A stretch of 64,000 bases of DNA, from the NCBI GenBank assembly GCA_903884455.1, contig CAISEW010000037.1:16161-80160 (forward strand), given 5' to 3'. This DNA is from an uncultured Chloroflexota bacterium. Its GTDB lineage: Bacteria; Chloroflexota; Dehalococcoidia; GIF9; AB-539-J10. A program made the position numbers and the translations under genes. Of the stretch, positions 39,229 to 48,750 are shown in pieces. The first letter of the stretch is position 1. Each line of letters begins with the position of its first letter. Below the pieces are notes generated by a model. That model saw only the letters and a list, made by a program, of their open reading frames with translations. It was not told the DNA's origin and did no database searches.

Positions 39229-40002
39229 ATGGATGAAGTTATTATTTCCCGTGCTATTGTTGAAAGCTACATGAAAGACTTCATGGAGGCGATGGAGGTG
39301 GATGTCGCTGTAGCTGGGGCGGGGCCGGCTGGGCTTGTCGCTGCATACTACCTGGCGAAAGAGGGAATAAAGGTGATAGTATTTGAAAGGCAGCTTCGTG
39401 TGGGCGGTGGCATGCCTGGGGGAGGGATGATGTTTAACCGCATCGTCCTTCAGGAAAAAGGCAAGCGGATATTGGATGAGTTTGAAGTTTCGACTAAAGA
39501 ATATGAAAAGGGGTACTATGTCGCTGATTCGCTGGAAGCTATTTCGACCATCTGCTCAAGGGCTATAAAAGCCGGGGCGAAGATTTTCAATTTGATTAGC
39601 ATTGAGGATGTGATGATTCGGGAAGGTGACAGGATAACCGGGCTTGTTTTGAATTGGAGCGCTGTTTCCTGGTCGAAGCTGCATGTGGACCCTCTGACTA
39701 TAAGGTGCAAGGTGGCTGTAGATGCCACCGGGCATGACGCTGAAGTCTGCTGTATAGTGGTGAGGAAAATAGGTCCGAAGTTAAGGACGAAGACAGGGGA
39801 GGTGATAGGGGAGAAGCCCATGTGGGCTGAGAGAGGGGAAAGAGAAATATTGGAAAACACCAGGGAAGTCTATCCCGGCTTAGTGGTCGCTGGTATGACG
39901 GCGAACGCCGTTTTTGGTTCCCCGAGGATGGGAGCCATTTTTGGTGGCATGCTTTTATCCGGTAAAAAGGCTGCCCGAGTGGCTATGGAATTACTTAAAT
40001 AA
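39229..40002 (+). CDS. thi4: Thi4-family thiazole synthase (likely sulfide-dependent)
   Basis: 257 residues. FAD/NAD-binding 'DVAVAGAGPAGLVAAYYLAKEGIKVIVFER' (about 24-53), 'GGGMPGGGMMFNRIVLQ' and the C-terminal 'AGMTANAVFGSPRMGAIFGGMLLSGKKAA' are the family marks. It builds the ADP-thiazole precursor of thiamine. In 'DATGHDAEVCCIVVRKIG' the position that aligns by eye with the sacrificial Cys of yeast Thi4 is Val; two Cys lie just before it. Archaeal-type Thi4 uses free sulfide, and this fits the neighbours. It heads the unit with COG1900, 13 bp apart. Confidence 0.88.
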   Translation: MDEVIISRAIVESYMKDFMEAMEVDVAVAGAGPAGLVAAYYLAKEGIKVIVFERQLRVGGGMPGGGMMFNRIVLQEKGKRILDEFEVSTKEYEKGYYVADSLEAISTICSRAIKAGAKIFNLISIEDVMIREGDRITGLVLNWSAVSWSKLHVDPLTIRCKVAVDATGHDAEVCCIVVRKIGPKLRTKTGEVIGEKPMWAERGEREILENTREVYPGLVVAGMTANAVFGSPRMGAIFGGMLLSGKKAARVAMELLK

Positions 40003-40015
40003 GGTTGAATTTGCT

Positions 40016-41224
40016 ATGGCAAAGACAATAGCTGAAATCAACGAGAAAATCAGAAAAGGTAAGGCTGTCGTGGTGACTGCCGAGGAAGTGATCGACATCG
40101 CTAAGGAAAAAGGCGTACGCAAAGCAGCCGAGGAAATTGATGTCGTTACCACCGGCACCTTCGGTCCAATGTGCTCCTCAGGTGCCTTTCTCAATATCGG
40201 ACACTCTAAGCCCAGGATAAAACTGGGCGGCGGCAAGGTTTACCTTAATGATATTCCGGTCTATACCGGAATAGCTGCTGTGGATATTTTCATCGGGGTA
40301 AATGCTCTTCCTGATGACGACCCCAGGAATAAGTTCTACCCGGGTGAGTTCAATTATGGTGGTGGGCATGTAATACAGGAACTGATAGCGGGTAAGGACA
40401 TAATACTTACCGCCACCGCTTATGGAACGGACTGCTACCCCAGGAAGAAGCTGGAGACCCTGATTAACATTAAGGACATAAATGAGGCGATTCTATTTGA
40501 TGTCAGAAATGCCTACCAGAACTATAATGTGGCGGTGAATCTCTCCGATAAGGTTCGCTATACCTATATGGGGGTGCTTAAACCGAATCTGGGGAATGCT
40601 AACTACTGCTCGGCGGGGCAACTCTCGCCGCTGTTGAATGACCCTTACTATAAGACCATAGGTGTCGGAACGAAGCTCTTCCTGGGCGGCGGAATAGGTT
40701 ATGTGGCCTGGCATGGTACCCAGCATAATCCCACTGCTCTCAGGGGAGACAATGGCGTGCCGCGGCGGGGGGCAGGGACACTGGCTGTGATTGGGGACTT
40801 GAAGCAAATGAAGCCGGAGTGGCTGGTCGGGACAAGCATGCTGGGTTACGGCTGCACATTAACTGTGGGCATAGGTGTCCCGATACCCATACTTTCCGAG
40901 GAAATTCTCCGCTACACTATAGTAAGCGATGCTGACATCCTGGCTCCCATCGTGGACTATTCCGAAGCTTATCCTCAAAGAGAGCCTGATATAGTAGGAG
41001 AAGTCAGCTACGCTGAGCTCAAGAGTGGCAACATAAAAGTTCAGGGGAAAGATGTGCCCACGGCTTCTTTGTCTAGCTATCCTAAAGCTGTGGAAATTGC
41101 CAATATTTTGAAAAAGTGGATAGAAAATGGTGAGTTTTTGCTTACCGAGCCCGTAGCTCCGTTGCCTGGAGTGGAGTCAGGCATAACTTCTAAGCCACTC
41201 AAAGAAAGACCGATAGTGGGGTAA
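40016..41224 (+). CDS. COG1900/DUF39 L-aspartate semialdehyde sulfurtransferase (homocysteine synthesis)
   Basis: 402 residues from the ATG at 40016; an open frame reaches back to 39914 inside thi4 and was not used. 'VVTTGTFGPMCSSGAFLNIGHSKPRI' (about 43-68), 'TATAYGTDCYPRKKLE' and 'NANYCSAGQLSPLLNDP' carry the conserved cysteines. Methanogen members work with a NIL-ferredoxin to insert sulfide into aspartate semialdehyde and give homocysteine. The next gene is that ferredoxin. GGTTGAA precedes the ATG. Confidence 0.9.
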   Translation: MAKTIAEINEKIRKGKAVVVTAEEVIDIAKEKGVRKAAEEIDVVTTGTFGPMCSSGAFLNIGHSKPRIKLGGGKVYLNDIPVYTGIAAVDIFIGVNALPDDDPRNKFYPGEFNYGGGHVIQELIAGKDIILTATAYGTDCYPRKKLETLINIKDINEAILFDVRNAYQNYNVAVNLSDKVRYTYMGVLKPNLGNANYCSAGQLSPLLNDPYYKTIGVGTKLFLGGGIGYVAWHGTQHNPTALRGDNGVPRRGAGTLAVIGDLKQMKPEWLVGTSMLGYGCTLTVGIGVPIPILSEEILRYTIVSDADILAPIVDYSEAYPQREPDIVGEVSYAELKSGNIKVQGKDVPTASLSSYPKAVEIANILKKWIENGEFLLTEPVAPLPGVESGITSKPLKERPIVG

Positions 41225-41233
41225 TCAAGAAAG

Positions 41234-41644
41234 ATGAATGTCTCCCGAAGAATAGTGCTTCACTTCCCGCCCAATATGACAGGGCAGCCGGTCGTTTGCC
41301 GCCTGGTTAAAGATTTTGGCCTCACCTTTAATATTCTGAAGGCTTCCATATCACCAGGACAAGAAGGATTGATGGTCCTGGAGCTAAGTGGTGAGCAGAA
41401 GAACTACGATAAGGGTGTCAAATACCTCACCGAGACCGGAATAGAAATCCAGTCCTTAAGCCAGGACGTTGTCCGTGACGAAACCAAGTGCACTCATTGT
41501 GGAGCTTGTATCACTATTTGCCCCACCGAGGCTTTTTCTCTGGAGCCAAGAACCAGAAAAGTGCTCTTTGACCATAATAAATGTGTTGTCTGCGGGCTAT
41601 GTGTCAAGGCTTGTCCTCCTCGGGCGATGATAGTGTATTTCTGA
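41234..41644 (+). CDS. NIL-domain ferredoxin, partner of COG1900
   Basis: 136 residues. An N-terminal NIL domain (about 1-75, 'VVCRLVKDFGLTFNILKASISPGQEGLMVLELSG') is followed by two 4Fe-4S motifs: 'CTHCGACITICP' (about 84-95) and 'CVVCGLCVKACP' (about 117-128). In methanogens this protein supplies electrons to the homocysteine-forming sulfurtransferase. It is 9 bp downstream of the COG1900 gene. NIL domains otherwise occur at the end of methionine ABC ATPases, where they bind methionine, so feedback sensing is possible. Confidence 0.9.
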   Translation: MNVSRRIVLHFPPNMTGQPVVCRLVKDFGLTFNILKASISPGQEGLMVLELSGEQKNYDKGVKYLTETGIEIQSLSQDVVRDETKCTHCGACITICPTEAFSLEPRTRKVLFDHNKCVVCGLCVKACPPRAMIVYF

Positions 41645-41647
41645 CCC

Positions 41648-41685
41648 CGAGATTGCTTCGTCCCGATAAATCGGGACTCGCAATG
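41648..41685. repeat. Single hairpin repeat between the ferredoxin and COG2122 genes
   Basis: 'GAGATTGCTTCGTCCCGATAAATCGGGACTCGCAATGAC' type unit with stem TCCCGAT/ATCGGGA. It splits the sulfur operon by only 76 bp and carries no terminator-like U-run. Confidence 0.85.
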
Positions 41686-41720
41686 ACAAAATGGGCGGGC
41701 TCCGTGAAGGGGATGAATCC

Positions 41721-42446
41721 ATGCATGAGCCACGTTTCTACCGCCACTGGATTAAAGACAGCGATTTGGTTTCTTTTGAGGTAGCGGTAAAGCAGACAGA
41801 CCTATACATCCGCTCCCGGCGTAATCTAAGGAATAAAGCTCTTGATTCCGTGCTAAAGCACCGTGGCTCTCTAGAGGCATATATTGAGCGTCATCCTCTT
41901 TTCCTGACCACATTGGACACTTACCAGGCTGAAGCTGAGGCCCCGGCCATCGTCAAAGAGATGGCTAGAGTATCTCAGCTAACAGGTGTTGGTCCTATGG
42001 CAGCGGTAGCTGGCGCCATTGCTGAAGCGGTAGGCAGAGATTTACTCACTTTCTCGCCTGAGGTAATTGTGGAAAATGGTGGTGATATTTTTCTGAAAAT
42101 ATCTAAGAAAAGGCTGGTGGGCATCTACGCCGGGCAATCCTCTTTTACCAAAAAAATTGCCCTGGAGATTATGCCCGGAGAAACACCACTGGGCGTATGT
42201 ACGTCTTCAGGAACCGTAGGACATTCTTTAAGCCTGGGCAGCGCTGACGCCGTTATTGTCCTTTCACCCTCGACATCTTTAGCTGATGCCGCAGCCACAG
42301 CCCTAGGCAATATAGTCAAGGACGCAGATGATATTCCTGGGGCAATTGAAAAAGCCCAGAGTATCGAGGGGCTACGTGGTGTGGTTATTATTGTGGGCGA
42401 CAAAATGGGTGTCTGGGGCAGGGTGAAAATTGTGCCCCTTGAGTAG
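41721..42446 (+). CDS. COG2122/UPF0280 ApbE-like sulfide-mobilisation protein
   Basis: 241 residues from the ATG at 41721 (AAGGGGATG 4-8 bases upstream); an earlier ATG at 41691 lies next to a repeat and was not used. 'HEPRFYRHWIKD' opening, 'GPMAAVAGAIAEAVGRDLL' and 'ENGGDIFLKISKKRLVGIYAG' (about 110-130) are typical of UPF0280. In Methanosarcina this protein is encoded next to COG1900 and NIL-ferredoxin and helps sulfide use for Cys and homocysteine. Here the three are again adjacent, which supports the same role. Confidence 0.88.
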   Translation: MHEPRFYRHWIKDSDLVSFEVAVKQTDLYIRSRRNLRNKALDSVLKHRGSLEAYIERHPLFLTTLDTYQAEAEAPAIVKEMARVSQLTGVGPMAAVAGAIAEAVGRDLLTFSPEVIVENGGDIFLKISKKRLVGIYAGQSSFTKKIALEIMPGETPLGVCTSSGTVGHSLSLGSADAVIVLSPSTSLADAAATALGNIVKDADDIPGAIEKAQSIEGLRGVVIIVGDKMGVWGRVKIVPLE

Positions 42447-42487
42447 TCCTTTCTTTTTTGCCCCGAGCAGTGATAAAGTTTTATGCA

Positions 42488-43432
42488 ATGAGAAAGTTGC
42501 CCAACTTCCGCGTGCAATTAGCCCCCCGGCATCCTAAGGGACTAATCCTGTCTAATCCTGTGATGATAGCCGCGGGCATAGCTGGCTATGGCATAGAGTA
42601 TGCTGAAATTGCTGATATACAAAAATTGGGTGCCATTGTCTGTAAAGGGACGACCCTTATGCCCAAAAAGGGTAATGCCCAACCACGACTGGTGGAAACC
42701 GCTGGTGGTCTGCTTAATTCGGTAGGCTTGGAAAATATCGGTGTTGACGCCCTGATTGAAGAAAAAGCGCCTGTATGGGCAGGGTGGCGGGTTCCGGTTA
42801 TAGTTAATGTTGCCGGGGAAACAATAGACGAATATGTGGCTGTGACCAGCAAGTTAGAAGGCGTGGCCGGGGTCAGCGGCATTGAGCTAAATATTAGCTG
42901 CCCCAATGTTTCCGCAGGCGGGATGGAATTTGGTGTCGATCCCAAGCTTGCCGCTCGGGTAACTTCAGCAGTTAAAGCTGCCACCACCTTACCGGTTATC
43001 GTTAAGTTGAGCCCCAATGTAACCGATATTAAGGAAATCGCTTTAGCCGTGGAAGAAGCTGGAGCTGATGCCATATCCCTGATTAACACACTGAAGGGCA
43101 TGGCAATTGACATAGACCAAAGAAAGCCTTGCCTGGGGAATATTGTAGGCGGGCTTTCTGGTCCCGCTATCAAGCCTGTGGCTCTTTATATGGTGTTCGA
43201 GACAGCCAAGGTGGTCCGTATTCCTGTGATAGGATGTGGTGGCATTGCTTGTGCTGAGGATGCCCTGGAGTTTATTATGGCTGGGGCTACGGCCATACAA
43301 ATTGGCACAGCCAGCCTGACTAGTCCTGATATCTGTCTTACTATACTGGAGGGAATAGAGCATTTTATGCTGGACAATGGGGTGGAGAATCTCACTGACC
43401 TTATTGGCATTGCCCAGCACTCAGCACGCTGA
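42488..43432 (+). CDS. pyrD: Dihydroorotate dehydrogenase, class 1B catalytic subunit PyrD
   Basis: 314 residues from the ATG at 42488 (a TTG at 42458 would add ten). '[11 protein letters not shown]' (about 137-147) has the catalytic Cys that marks class 1 enzymes. '[29 protein letters not shown]' and '[27 protein letters not shown]' bind FMN. Class 1B needs PyrK; a pyrK 3' end is visible at the right edge of the window, 20 kb away. The last 12 bp overlap the converging mutase gene in a perfect hairpin. Confidence 0.9.
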   Translation: MRKLPNFRVQLAPRHPKGLILSNPVMIAAGIAGYGIEYAEIADIQKLGAIVCKGTTLMPKKGNAQPRLVETAGGLLNSVGLENIGVDALIEEKAPVWAGWRVPVIVNVAGETIDEYVAVTSKLEGVAGVSGIELNISCPNVSAGGMEFGVDPKLAARVTSAVKAATTLPVIVKLSPNVTDIKEIALAVEEAGADAISLINTLKGMAIDIDQRKPCLGNIVGGLSGPAIKPVALYMVFETAKVVRIPVIGCGGIACAEDALEFIMAGATAIQIGTASLTSPDICLTILEGIEHFMLDNGVENLTDLIGIAQHSAR

Positions 43433-43440
43433 GTGCTGGG
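43413..43440. terminator. Shared hairpin at the overlap of two converging genes
   Basis: A perfect 12-bp stem (43413-43424 with 43429-43440), loop CACG. It contains the stop codons of pyrD (plus) and the mutase small subunit (minus). U-runs are weak (TTATTT on plus), so bidirectional termination is likely but not certain. Confidence 0.55.
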
Positions 43441-43831
43441 TTATTTCCTTCTGGATGAAACTGATGATGTCCTCTGTGGAAATGCCCGGGCCAAAAACAG
43501 CTTTTACGCCCATTTGTTGTAAGGTGGGAATATCATCCTCGGGTATTATGCCACCAGCGATAACCAGGGCATCTTCTCTTCCTTTTTTTCTTAATCCTTC
43601 TATGATTGGTGGAAAGAGCTCTAAATGAGCTCCCGACAAGATGCTCAACCCCACAACATTTACATCCTCCTGGATAGCTGCCTCGACAATCATCTCGGGA
43701 GTTTGTCGGATACCAGTATAGATTACCTCCATGCCGGCATCCCGCAAAGCTCTAGCTACCACTTTAGCACCTCGGTCATGCCCATCTAAACCAGGCTTGG
43801 CTAGCAGAACACGAATCCTACTTTTGTTCAT
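43421..43831 (-). CDS. Methylmalonyl-CoA mutase small (B12-binding) subunit
   Basis: 136 residues from the ATG at 43831 (upstream frame to 43861 not used). '[33 protein letters not shown]' (about 9-41) has the DxHxxG cobalamin motif. '[14 protein letters not shown]' is the second cobalamin block. It carries adenosylcobalamin for the large subunit. The order large subunit, epimerase, small subunit is an operon with gaps of 45 and 14 bp. Confidence 0.92.
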   Translation of the reverse strand: MNKSRIRVLLAKPGLDGHDRGAKVVARALRDAGMEVIYTGIRQTPEMIVEAAIQEDVNVVGLSILSGAHLELFPPIIEGLRKKGREDALVIAGGIIPEDDIPTLQQMGVKAVFGPGISTEDIISFIQKEITQHSAC

Positions 43832-43845
43832 AGTCTGCTCCCTCT

Positions 43846-44244
43846 CTAGATTTTCTGACAAAGCTCAACAAGCACCCCTCTAAGCGATTTGGGGTGAATG
43901 AAAGCTACCATGCCCTCGAAGCCAGGGCGAGCCTTCTTATCAATTAATTCTACCCCCCTTTTAGAGAGGCGGCTAAGCTCCTTATCTACATCGTCAACTT
44001 CAAACGTTATATGGTGAAGGCCCTCCCCTCTTTTCTCCAAGACGTTAGCCATATTACTGCCGGGAAGTGGTTCCAAAAGTTCCAGATTGGCGCCCTGGGC
44101 TAAGGAAAGGATGGCTGCCTTTACTCCTCGCTCCGAGAGGGTTTCAATCTTGTCAACCTCAGCGCCGAAACAATCCTTATAAAGCTTTATCGCTTCATCG
44201 AGGTTGCTAACTAAAATACCGATGTGGTCAACTTTTTTGGCCAT
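43846..44244 (-). CDS. mce: Methylmalonyl-CoA epimerase
   Basis: 132 residues, a glyoxalase-fold protein. '[26 protein letters not shown]' (about 5-30) has the first metal His, '[18 protein letters not shown]' the second, and 'GVLVELCQK' the Glu. It interconverts (R)- and (S)-methylmalonyl-CoA. It lies between the mutase subunits. Length and motifs are normal. Confidence 0.92.
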   Translation of the reverse strand: MAKKVDHIGILVSNLDEAIKLYKDCFGAEVDKIETLSERGVKAAILSLAQGANLELLEPLPGSNMANVLEKRGEGLHHITFEVDDVDKELSRLSKRGVELIDKKARPGFEGMVAFIHPKSLRGVLVELCQKI

Positions 44245-44289
44245 TTCACCTCCTTTAAAGCTAGTATCATAAATCTTGAAAGCTGCCTC

Positions 44290-45945
44290 TCAAAAAACCA
44301 GGAATTCCTTTTGGGTAGAAAAAATCTTGCGCAGTACATCACATATCTCACCCAAGGTGGCGTAAGCCTCCACGCATTCCAGAAAGGCGGGCATGGTATT
44401 ATCCTTGCTTCGGGCGACATCTTCCAATCGCTTAAGCGCCTTGTGGACATTGCTGTTGTTCCTGTCTTTCCTGACCTGGGCAGTCCTCTCCTTCTGTCTT
44501 TTTTCCACTTCGGGCTTGACTCGCAGCAGCCCCACTATTTTAGGATAGGGAGAGACGAATTTGTTTACCCCTACCACAGTACGTTTACCGCCTTCAATTT
44601 CTTTCTGGTAGCGGTAAGAGGAGTCCTGAATTTCCCTCTGTTGATATCCTTGCTCTATGGCAGCTACGGCACCACCAAGGTTATCAATTTTGGTGATATA
44701 CTCACCGGCTTCCTTTTCTAAGCTGTCGGTTAGATGTTCTATGTAGTAAGAGCCACCAAGGGGATCAACAACATCAGCAATGCCATTTTCATAAGCTAGT
44801 ATTTGCTGAGTCCGCACAGCTATGGTCACTGCTTCTTCAGAAGGCGGAGCATAAGCTTCGTCGAAAGAGTTAGTGTGCAGCGATTGAGTACCTCCTAAGG
44901 TTGCCGCCAGGGCTTCTATGGCTGTCCGCACAATATTATTATGTGGCTGCGGCGCAGTGAGACTGCATCCCGCAGTTTGAGAGTGGAAACGAAGCATCCA
45001 GGAACGTGAATCTTTAGCCCCGAACCTCTCTCTCATAATCTTCGCCCAGAGGCGTCGTGCTGCCCTAAATTTGGCAATCTCCTCAAAAAAGTTGATATGG
45101 CTATTGAAGAAGAATGATAGCCTGGGAGCGAATGTATCTACATCAAGCCCAGCATCAATAGCTGCCTGAACATAAGCAATACCGTTAGCCAGGGTGAAGC
45201 CAATTTCTTGAGCCGCGGTGGAACCAGCTTCTCGGATGTGATAACCACTGATACTGATGGTATTCCAACGAGGGACCTGCTTGGCACAGTAGGCAAATAT
45301 ATCAGTGGCCAACCTCATGGAAGGGCGGGGCGGGAAGATGTGAGTGCCTCGGGCAATGTACTCCTTGAGTATGTCATTTTGAGTAGTGCCGTTTAATTCA
45401 GTGGGCTTGACTCCTTGTTTCTTGCCCAGGGCAATATACATGGCAAGAAGAATTGGGGCAGTGGCATTTATGGTCATGGAAGTGCTTACCTTATCTAGAG
45501 GTATACCCTGGAAAAGAATCTCCATATCCCGTAGGCTGTCTATGGCAACACCAACCTTGCCCACCTCGCCTCTAGCTAAGGGATGGTCAGAGTCATAACC
45601 AATTTGTGTGGGCAGGTCGAAGGCTATGCTCAGGCCAGTCTGCCCTTGCTCTAAGAGATAGAGGTACCTCTGGTTAGTTTCCTCAGCAGTACCAAAGCCA
45701 GCGTACTGGCGTATTGTCCATATTCTCCCCCGATACATATTTGATTGGACACCCCGAGTAAAGGGATACTCTCCGGGGTAACCCAAATCTCGAATGTAGT
45801 CAAAATCTGGCAAGTCCTCCGGTGTGTAAACAGTGTCAATCTCCACGCCAGAGCTGGTTTCAAACTTCTCCTGGCGCTCGGCGGCACGCTTTAAAGCCGG
45901 AGCCAATGTAGTTTCACGCCATTCCTGCTTAGTTTTATTGGCCAT
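44290..45945 (-). CDS. Methylmalonyl-CoA mutase large subunit
   Basis: 551 residues, the substrate-binding TIM barrel without the B12 domain, as in split mutases. '[35 protein letters not shown]' (about 60-94), '[22 protein letters not shown]' and '[30 protein letters not shown]' are hallmark blocks. It rearranges methylmalonyl-CoA and succinyl-CoA, linking propionate or odd-chain acid oxidation to central metabolism. It heads the three-gene unit. Confidence 0.93.
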   Translation of the reverse strand: MANKTKQEWRETTLAPALKRAAERQEKFETSSGVEIDTVYTPEDLPDFDYIRDLGYPGEYPFTRGVQSNMYRGRIWTIRQYAGFGTAEETNQRYLYLLEQGQTGLSIAFDLPTQIGYDSDHPLARGEVGKVGVAIDSLRDMEILFQGIPLDKVSTSMTINATAPILLAMYIALGKKQGVKPTELNGTTQNDILKEYIARGTHIFPPRPSMRLATDIFAYCAKQVPRWNTISISGYHIREAGSTAAQEIGFTLANGIAYVQAAIDAGLDVDTFAPRLSFFFNSHINFFEEIAKFRAARRLWAKIMRERFGAKDSRSWMLRFHSQTAGCSLTAPQPHNNIVRTAIEALAATLGGTQSLHTNSFDEAYAPPSEEAVTIAVRTQQILAYENGIADVVDPLGGSYYIEHLTDSLEKEAGEYITKIDNLGGAVAAIEQGYQQREIQDSSYRYQKEIEGGKRTVVGVNKFVSPYPKIVGLLRVKPEVEKRQKERTAQVRKDRNNSNVHKALKRLEDVARSKDNTMPAFLECVEAYATLGEICDVLRKIFSTQKEFLVF

Positions 45946-46007
45946 AGCTACCCCCTGAGTTAAGAAAATTTGCCCAATGGAGTCTCTCGAGTCTAGATAT
46001 TACCTTT

Positions 46008-46185
46008 CGTCATTGCGAGCACCTGGAAGGTGCGTGGCAATCCTCTGCCCCACTGAGATTGCTTCGGCACTGTCGTGCCTCGCAATGACAGAATGATGTG
46101 TCATTCTGAGCCCTTCGCATAGCTCAGGATGGTGTATAAAGATTCTTCGTCGTCCAACTTCATTTGGACTCCCAGAATGAATTAC
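46008..46185. repeat. Hairpin repeats between mutase and slipin units
   Basis: 'GTCATTGCGAGCACCTGGAAGGTGCGTGGCAATCC' type unit (46010-46044), 'GAGATTGCTTCGGCACTGTCGTGCCTCGCAATGAC' type (46056-46090) and a 'GTCATTCTGAGCCCTTCGC...AAGATTCTTCG' type unit (46100-46150). The last is related to the element inside proA. Confidence 0.85.
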
Positions 46186-46227
46186 TAAACGCTCTCGCCA
46201 TGTGCTATTGACACGGGTTATGTCCTA

Positions 46228-46992
46228 CTATTTACTTTTCTCTGACCCACTAACCTTGCCCAAAAGGGGAATTAGATCCATGGGCAAGGGGAACACGATG
46301 ATGTTGCTTCTCTCTGTGGCAATGACTGACAATGTTTGCAAATAGCGAAGCTGTAGTGCTGACGGCTGACTAGAAATAATTTTGGCAGCCTCGGCCAATT
46401 TTTCTGCCGCCTGGGCTTCACCCTCGGCATGAACTACCTTGGCTCTTCTCTCTCGCTCAGCCTCAGCTTGGGCTGCCATAGCCCTCTGCATTGTTTGCGG
46501 CAGTTGCACATCCTTAACCTCCACCATGCTCACTTTTATACCCCAGGGACTAGTGCCTTCATCAACCACTGCCTGTATCTTTCCGTTGAGCCTGTCCCGC
46601 TGGCCTAATAACTCATCCAGCGTGGATTGTCCGACAACATTTCGCAAAGTGGTCTGGGCAAGCAGCGAGGTTGCCTTGATATAGTCGAGCACCTTGAGAA
46701 TAGCATCTGCGGCATCGACTACCCGAAAGTAAATTACGGCGTCAACCCTGACAGTAACGTTGTCCACGCTGATGCACTCTTGCGCGGGAACGTCCATGGT
46801 GATTACCCGAAGGTCAAGTTTCCGCATAACCTCAATGAAAGGTATAATGAAGACCAGGCCTGGCCCCCTGAGGCCAACCCATCTACCCAAGCGGAAAACG
46901 CCCCCCCTTTCATACTCTCGAACGATTCTGATAGCTGCCGACAGAAGTATTATTACTACTACTGCGATAAGCAAATAAATAAATAAGTTCAT
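46228..46992 (-). CDS. Slipin (SPFH/stomatin-like membrane protein)
   Basis: 254 residues. An N-terminal membrane hairpin (about 2-22), then 'AIRIVREYERGGVFRLGRWVGLRGPGLVFIIPFIE' and 'RVDAVIYFRVVDAADAILKV', which mark the SPFH domain. A helical Ala/Glu-rich region (about 165-210) is probably a coiled coil. It assembles microdomains and is typically the substrate or partner of the NfeD protease. It is at the end of the unit and overlaps the short NfeD gene by 4 bp. Confidence 0.9.
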   Translation of the reverse strand: MNLFIYLLIAVVVIILLSAAIRIVREYERGGVFRLGRWVGLRGPGLVFIIPFIEVMRKLDLRVITMDVPAQECISVDNVTVRVDAVIYFRVVDAADAILKVLDYIKATSLLAQTTLRNVVGQSTLDELLGQRDRLNGKIQAVVDEGTSPWGIKVSMVEVKDVQLPQTMQRAMAAQAEAERERRAKVVHAEGEAQAAEKLAEAAKIISSQPSALQLRYLQTLSVIATERSNIIVFPLPMDLIPLLGKVSGSEKSK

Positions 46993-47315
46993 TTTTCCTC
47001 CTTTTCTTTAGATTTTTTGACCACCCACAATTTCAATCCCTCTGTTTTGGTTATTATCACCTCCTCTCCGGGTTCTATTGTACTATCTTCGGCTATGGCT
47101 GTCCATAACTCTCCCTCAGCCAGAACCGTGCCCTTGGGGTTGAGGGTCGTTTGCACCACAGCTTCCTTCCCTATCATCTCCTCTACACCAGCCGAGAGTT
47201 TTCGCCTCTGGCCTTTTACGATGGCATAAATAACGAAAATGATAAAAGCGGCGGCAAAGACTATGGCTATGATAATTGGGCCGGTCATTTCGATAGTGGG
47301 CATAGAGTATTCCAT
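46989..47315 (-). CDS. Short NfeD-like membrane protein
   Basis: 108 residues. One membrane span (about 12-32) is followed by an OB-fold NfeD domain with 'MIGKEAVVQTTLNPKGTVLAEGELWTAI' (about 43-70) and 'PGEEVIITKTEGLKLWVVKKSKE'. It is nearly a copy of the end of the large NfeD protein encoded just upstream (13 bp away), so it arose by partial duplication. It probably binds the slipin. Confidence 0.87.
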   Translation of the reverse strand: MEYSMPTIEMTGPIIIAIVFAAAFIIFVIYAIVKGQRRKLSAGVEEMIGKEAVVQTTLNPKGTVLAEGELWTAIAEDSTIEPGEEVIITKTEGLKLWVVKKSKEKEEK

Positions 47316-47328
47316 GAATGCTACCTTC

Positions 47329-48645
47329 CTATTCTTTTGATTTCTTTGCCACCCATAATTTCAATCCTTCCACTCTGGATATTATCACCTCTTCACCCGG
47401 TGCTACTCTGCCGCCTACTGATGCCGCCGTCCATAATTCTCCCTGGGCGAGAACCGTGCCCGTAGGGTCGAGGAGTGTTTTGGCTATGGCTATTGTTCCA
47501 ATCATTCCTTCAGCCCCGGTAACCTTGCGTCGCCTTTGCCCGCGGATAATGGCGCCGATGACAAAGATAGCGAAAGCGGTGATGCCTGCTGTAACCCCGG
47601 CAATTAGCCCCCTATTTACCTCTATCCCCGGGCTATGGCTGAACAAAATCAGCGAGCCCATAACCAGCGAGGCTACACCCCCGGCAGTCAATAGCCCATA
47701 ACTATGGGTGAAATACTCGGTGACAAAAAGTCCCATGGCCAGTAAAATAAGTGCTATACCTCCCCAATAAGCATTAAGCACGCCCAGGGAGTAAAACGCC
47801 AGGAACAAGCTGATGCCACCAGCCACCCCGGGAAAAACCATTCCCGGGTTGGAAATCTCGACAATCAACCCTATGGTAGCCAGGGTGAGGAGGATGTAGG
47901 CAATGTTGGGGTCGCTGATGGTTTGCAGAAATTTCTCAATGTCGTTCATTTCGTTTCTAGTTGAACCATAGTTCGTAGTATCAATGGTAACTTCCTCGCC
48001 ACTGGCTAACGTAACCTTCCAACCATTGATTTGGGAAATAAGGTCTTCCAAACTGTTAGCTCGCAGGTTGATAAGGTTATATTCCAGGGCATCAACATCG
48101 GTAAATGATTTACTTTCCGTAACTGCTAGCTCAGCTTGTTCCATATTGCGGCCACGGTCCTCAGCTATGGTCTTCATCCACTTAGCCGAGAACTCGACTA
48201 TTTTTTTCATCTGGTCTTCTGATATATTCTCTCCCCCAGTAGTTACAGGATGGGCAGCGCCGATAGTCGTGCCCGGCGTCATCGCCGCGATATTAGCAGA
48301 TAGAGTAATGAAGGTTCCCGCTGAGGCAGCCCAGGCACCTTTGGGGGAGACGTAAACCACGATGGGCACGTCGGCATTCATAATCCTCTGGACTATCTTC
48401 TCGGTTGAGTCCAGAAGCCCACCGGGGGTATCTAGCTCAATTATGCAGACGGTAGCGCCATCCTTCTCCGCCTGGCTGATACCTCGATCAATATAGTCAG
48501 CTATCACGGGCACAATGGTGCCATCCACGGTCAGGACTTCCACAGTAGTAGGGCTGGCGGCAGCGATCAGGCTGCCTCCTAAACCTGCAACTATTGGCAT
48601 CACAAGCCAAGCAAGGAAGAAAACCTTAAGCCCAGTTCTCAGCAT
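47329..48645 (-). CDS. NfeD membrane serine protease (ClpP class)
   Basis: 438 residues. Signal peptide (1-30), ClpP-like protease domain (about 35-220), four to five membrane spans (about 245-375) and a C-terminal OB-fold NfeD domain. The catalytic Ser is in 'GAWAASAGTFI' (about 101-111) and the Lys in 'ESKSFTDVDALE'. 'IELDTPGGLLDST' is the substrate groove. It cleaves membrane or stomatin-like proteins and is encoded with slipin in many prokaryotes. It diverges from hisZ. Confidence 0.9.
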   Translation of the reverse strand: MLRTGLKVFFLAWLVMPIVAGLGGSLIAAASPTTVEVLTVDGTIVPVIADYIDRGISQAEKDGATVCIIELDTPGGLLDSTEKIVQRIMNADVPIVVYVSPKGAWAASAGTFITLSANIAAMTPGTTIGAAHPVTTGGENISEDQMKKIVEFSAKWMKTIAEDRGRNMEQAELAVTESKSFTDVDALEYNLINLRANSLEDLISQINGWKVTLASGEEVTIDTTNYGSTRNEMNDIEKFLQTISDPNIAYILLTLATIGLIVEISNPGMVFPGVAGGISLFLAFYSLGVLNAYWGGIALILLAMGLFVTEYFTHSYGLLTAGGVASLVMGSLILFSHSPGIEVNRGLIAGVTAGITAFAIFVIGAIIRGQRRRKVTGAEGMIGTIAIAKTLLDPTGTVLAQGELWTAASVGGRVAPGEEVIISRVEGLKLWVAKKSKE

Positions 48646-48712
48646 CTCGCATTATCCTCAAGTTAATTATAAACTAAGCGATTAAAAGCAACAAAGATTT
48701 TCAAGTTCATCG

Positions 48713-48741
48713 TTGAAGCTGGGCACAGCTTAGTGTAGAAT
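48713..48741 (+). promoter_or_regulatory. Promoter of the his operon
   Basis: TTGAAG (48713-48718), 17-bp spacer, TAGAAT (48736-48741). The predicted RNA start is within about 3 bases of the hisZ ATG at 48751, so the message may be leaderless. Confidence 0.7.
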
Positions 48742-48750
48742 AGGCTAAAG

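Noticed and set aside
39914-40015. Upstream extension of the COG1900 gene
   Set aside because: It overlaps the end of thi4 in another frame, and the conserved N-terminus starts at the ATG at 40016.
42125-43173. Long antisense frames within COG2122 and pyrD
   Set aside because: They are shadows of well-supported genes on the other strand.
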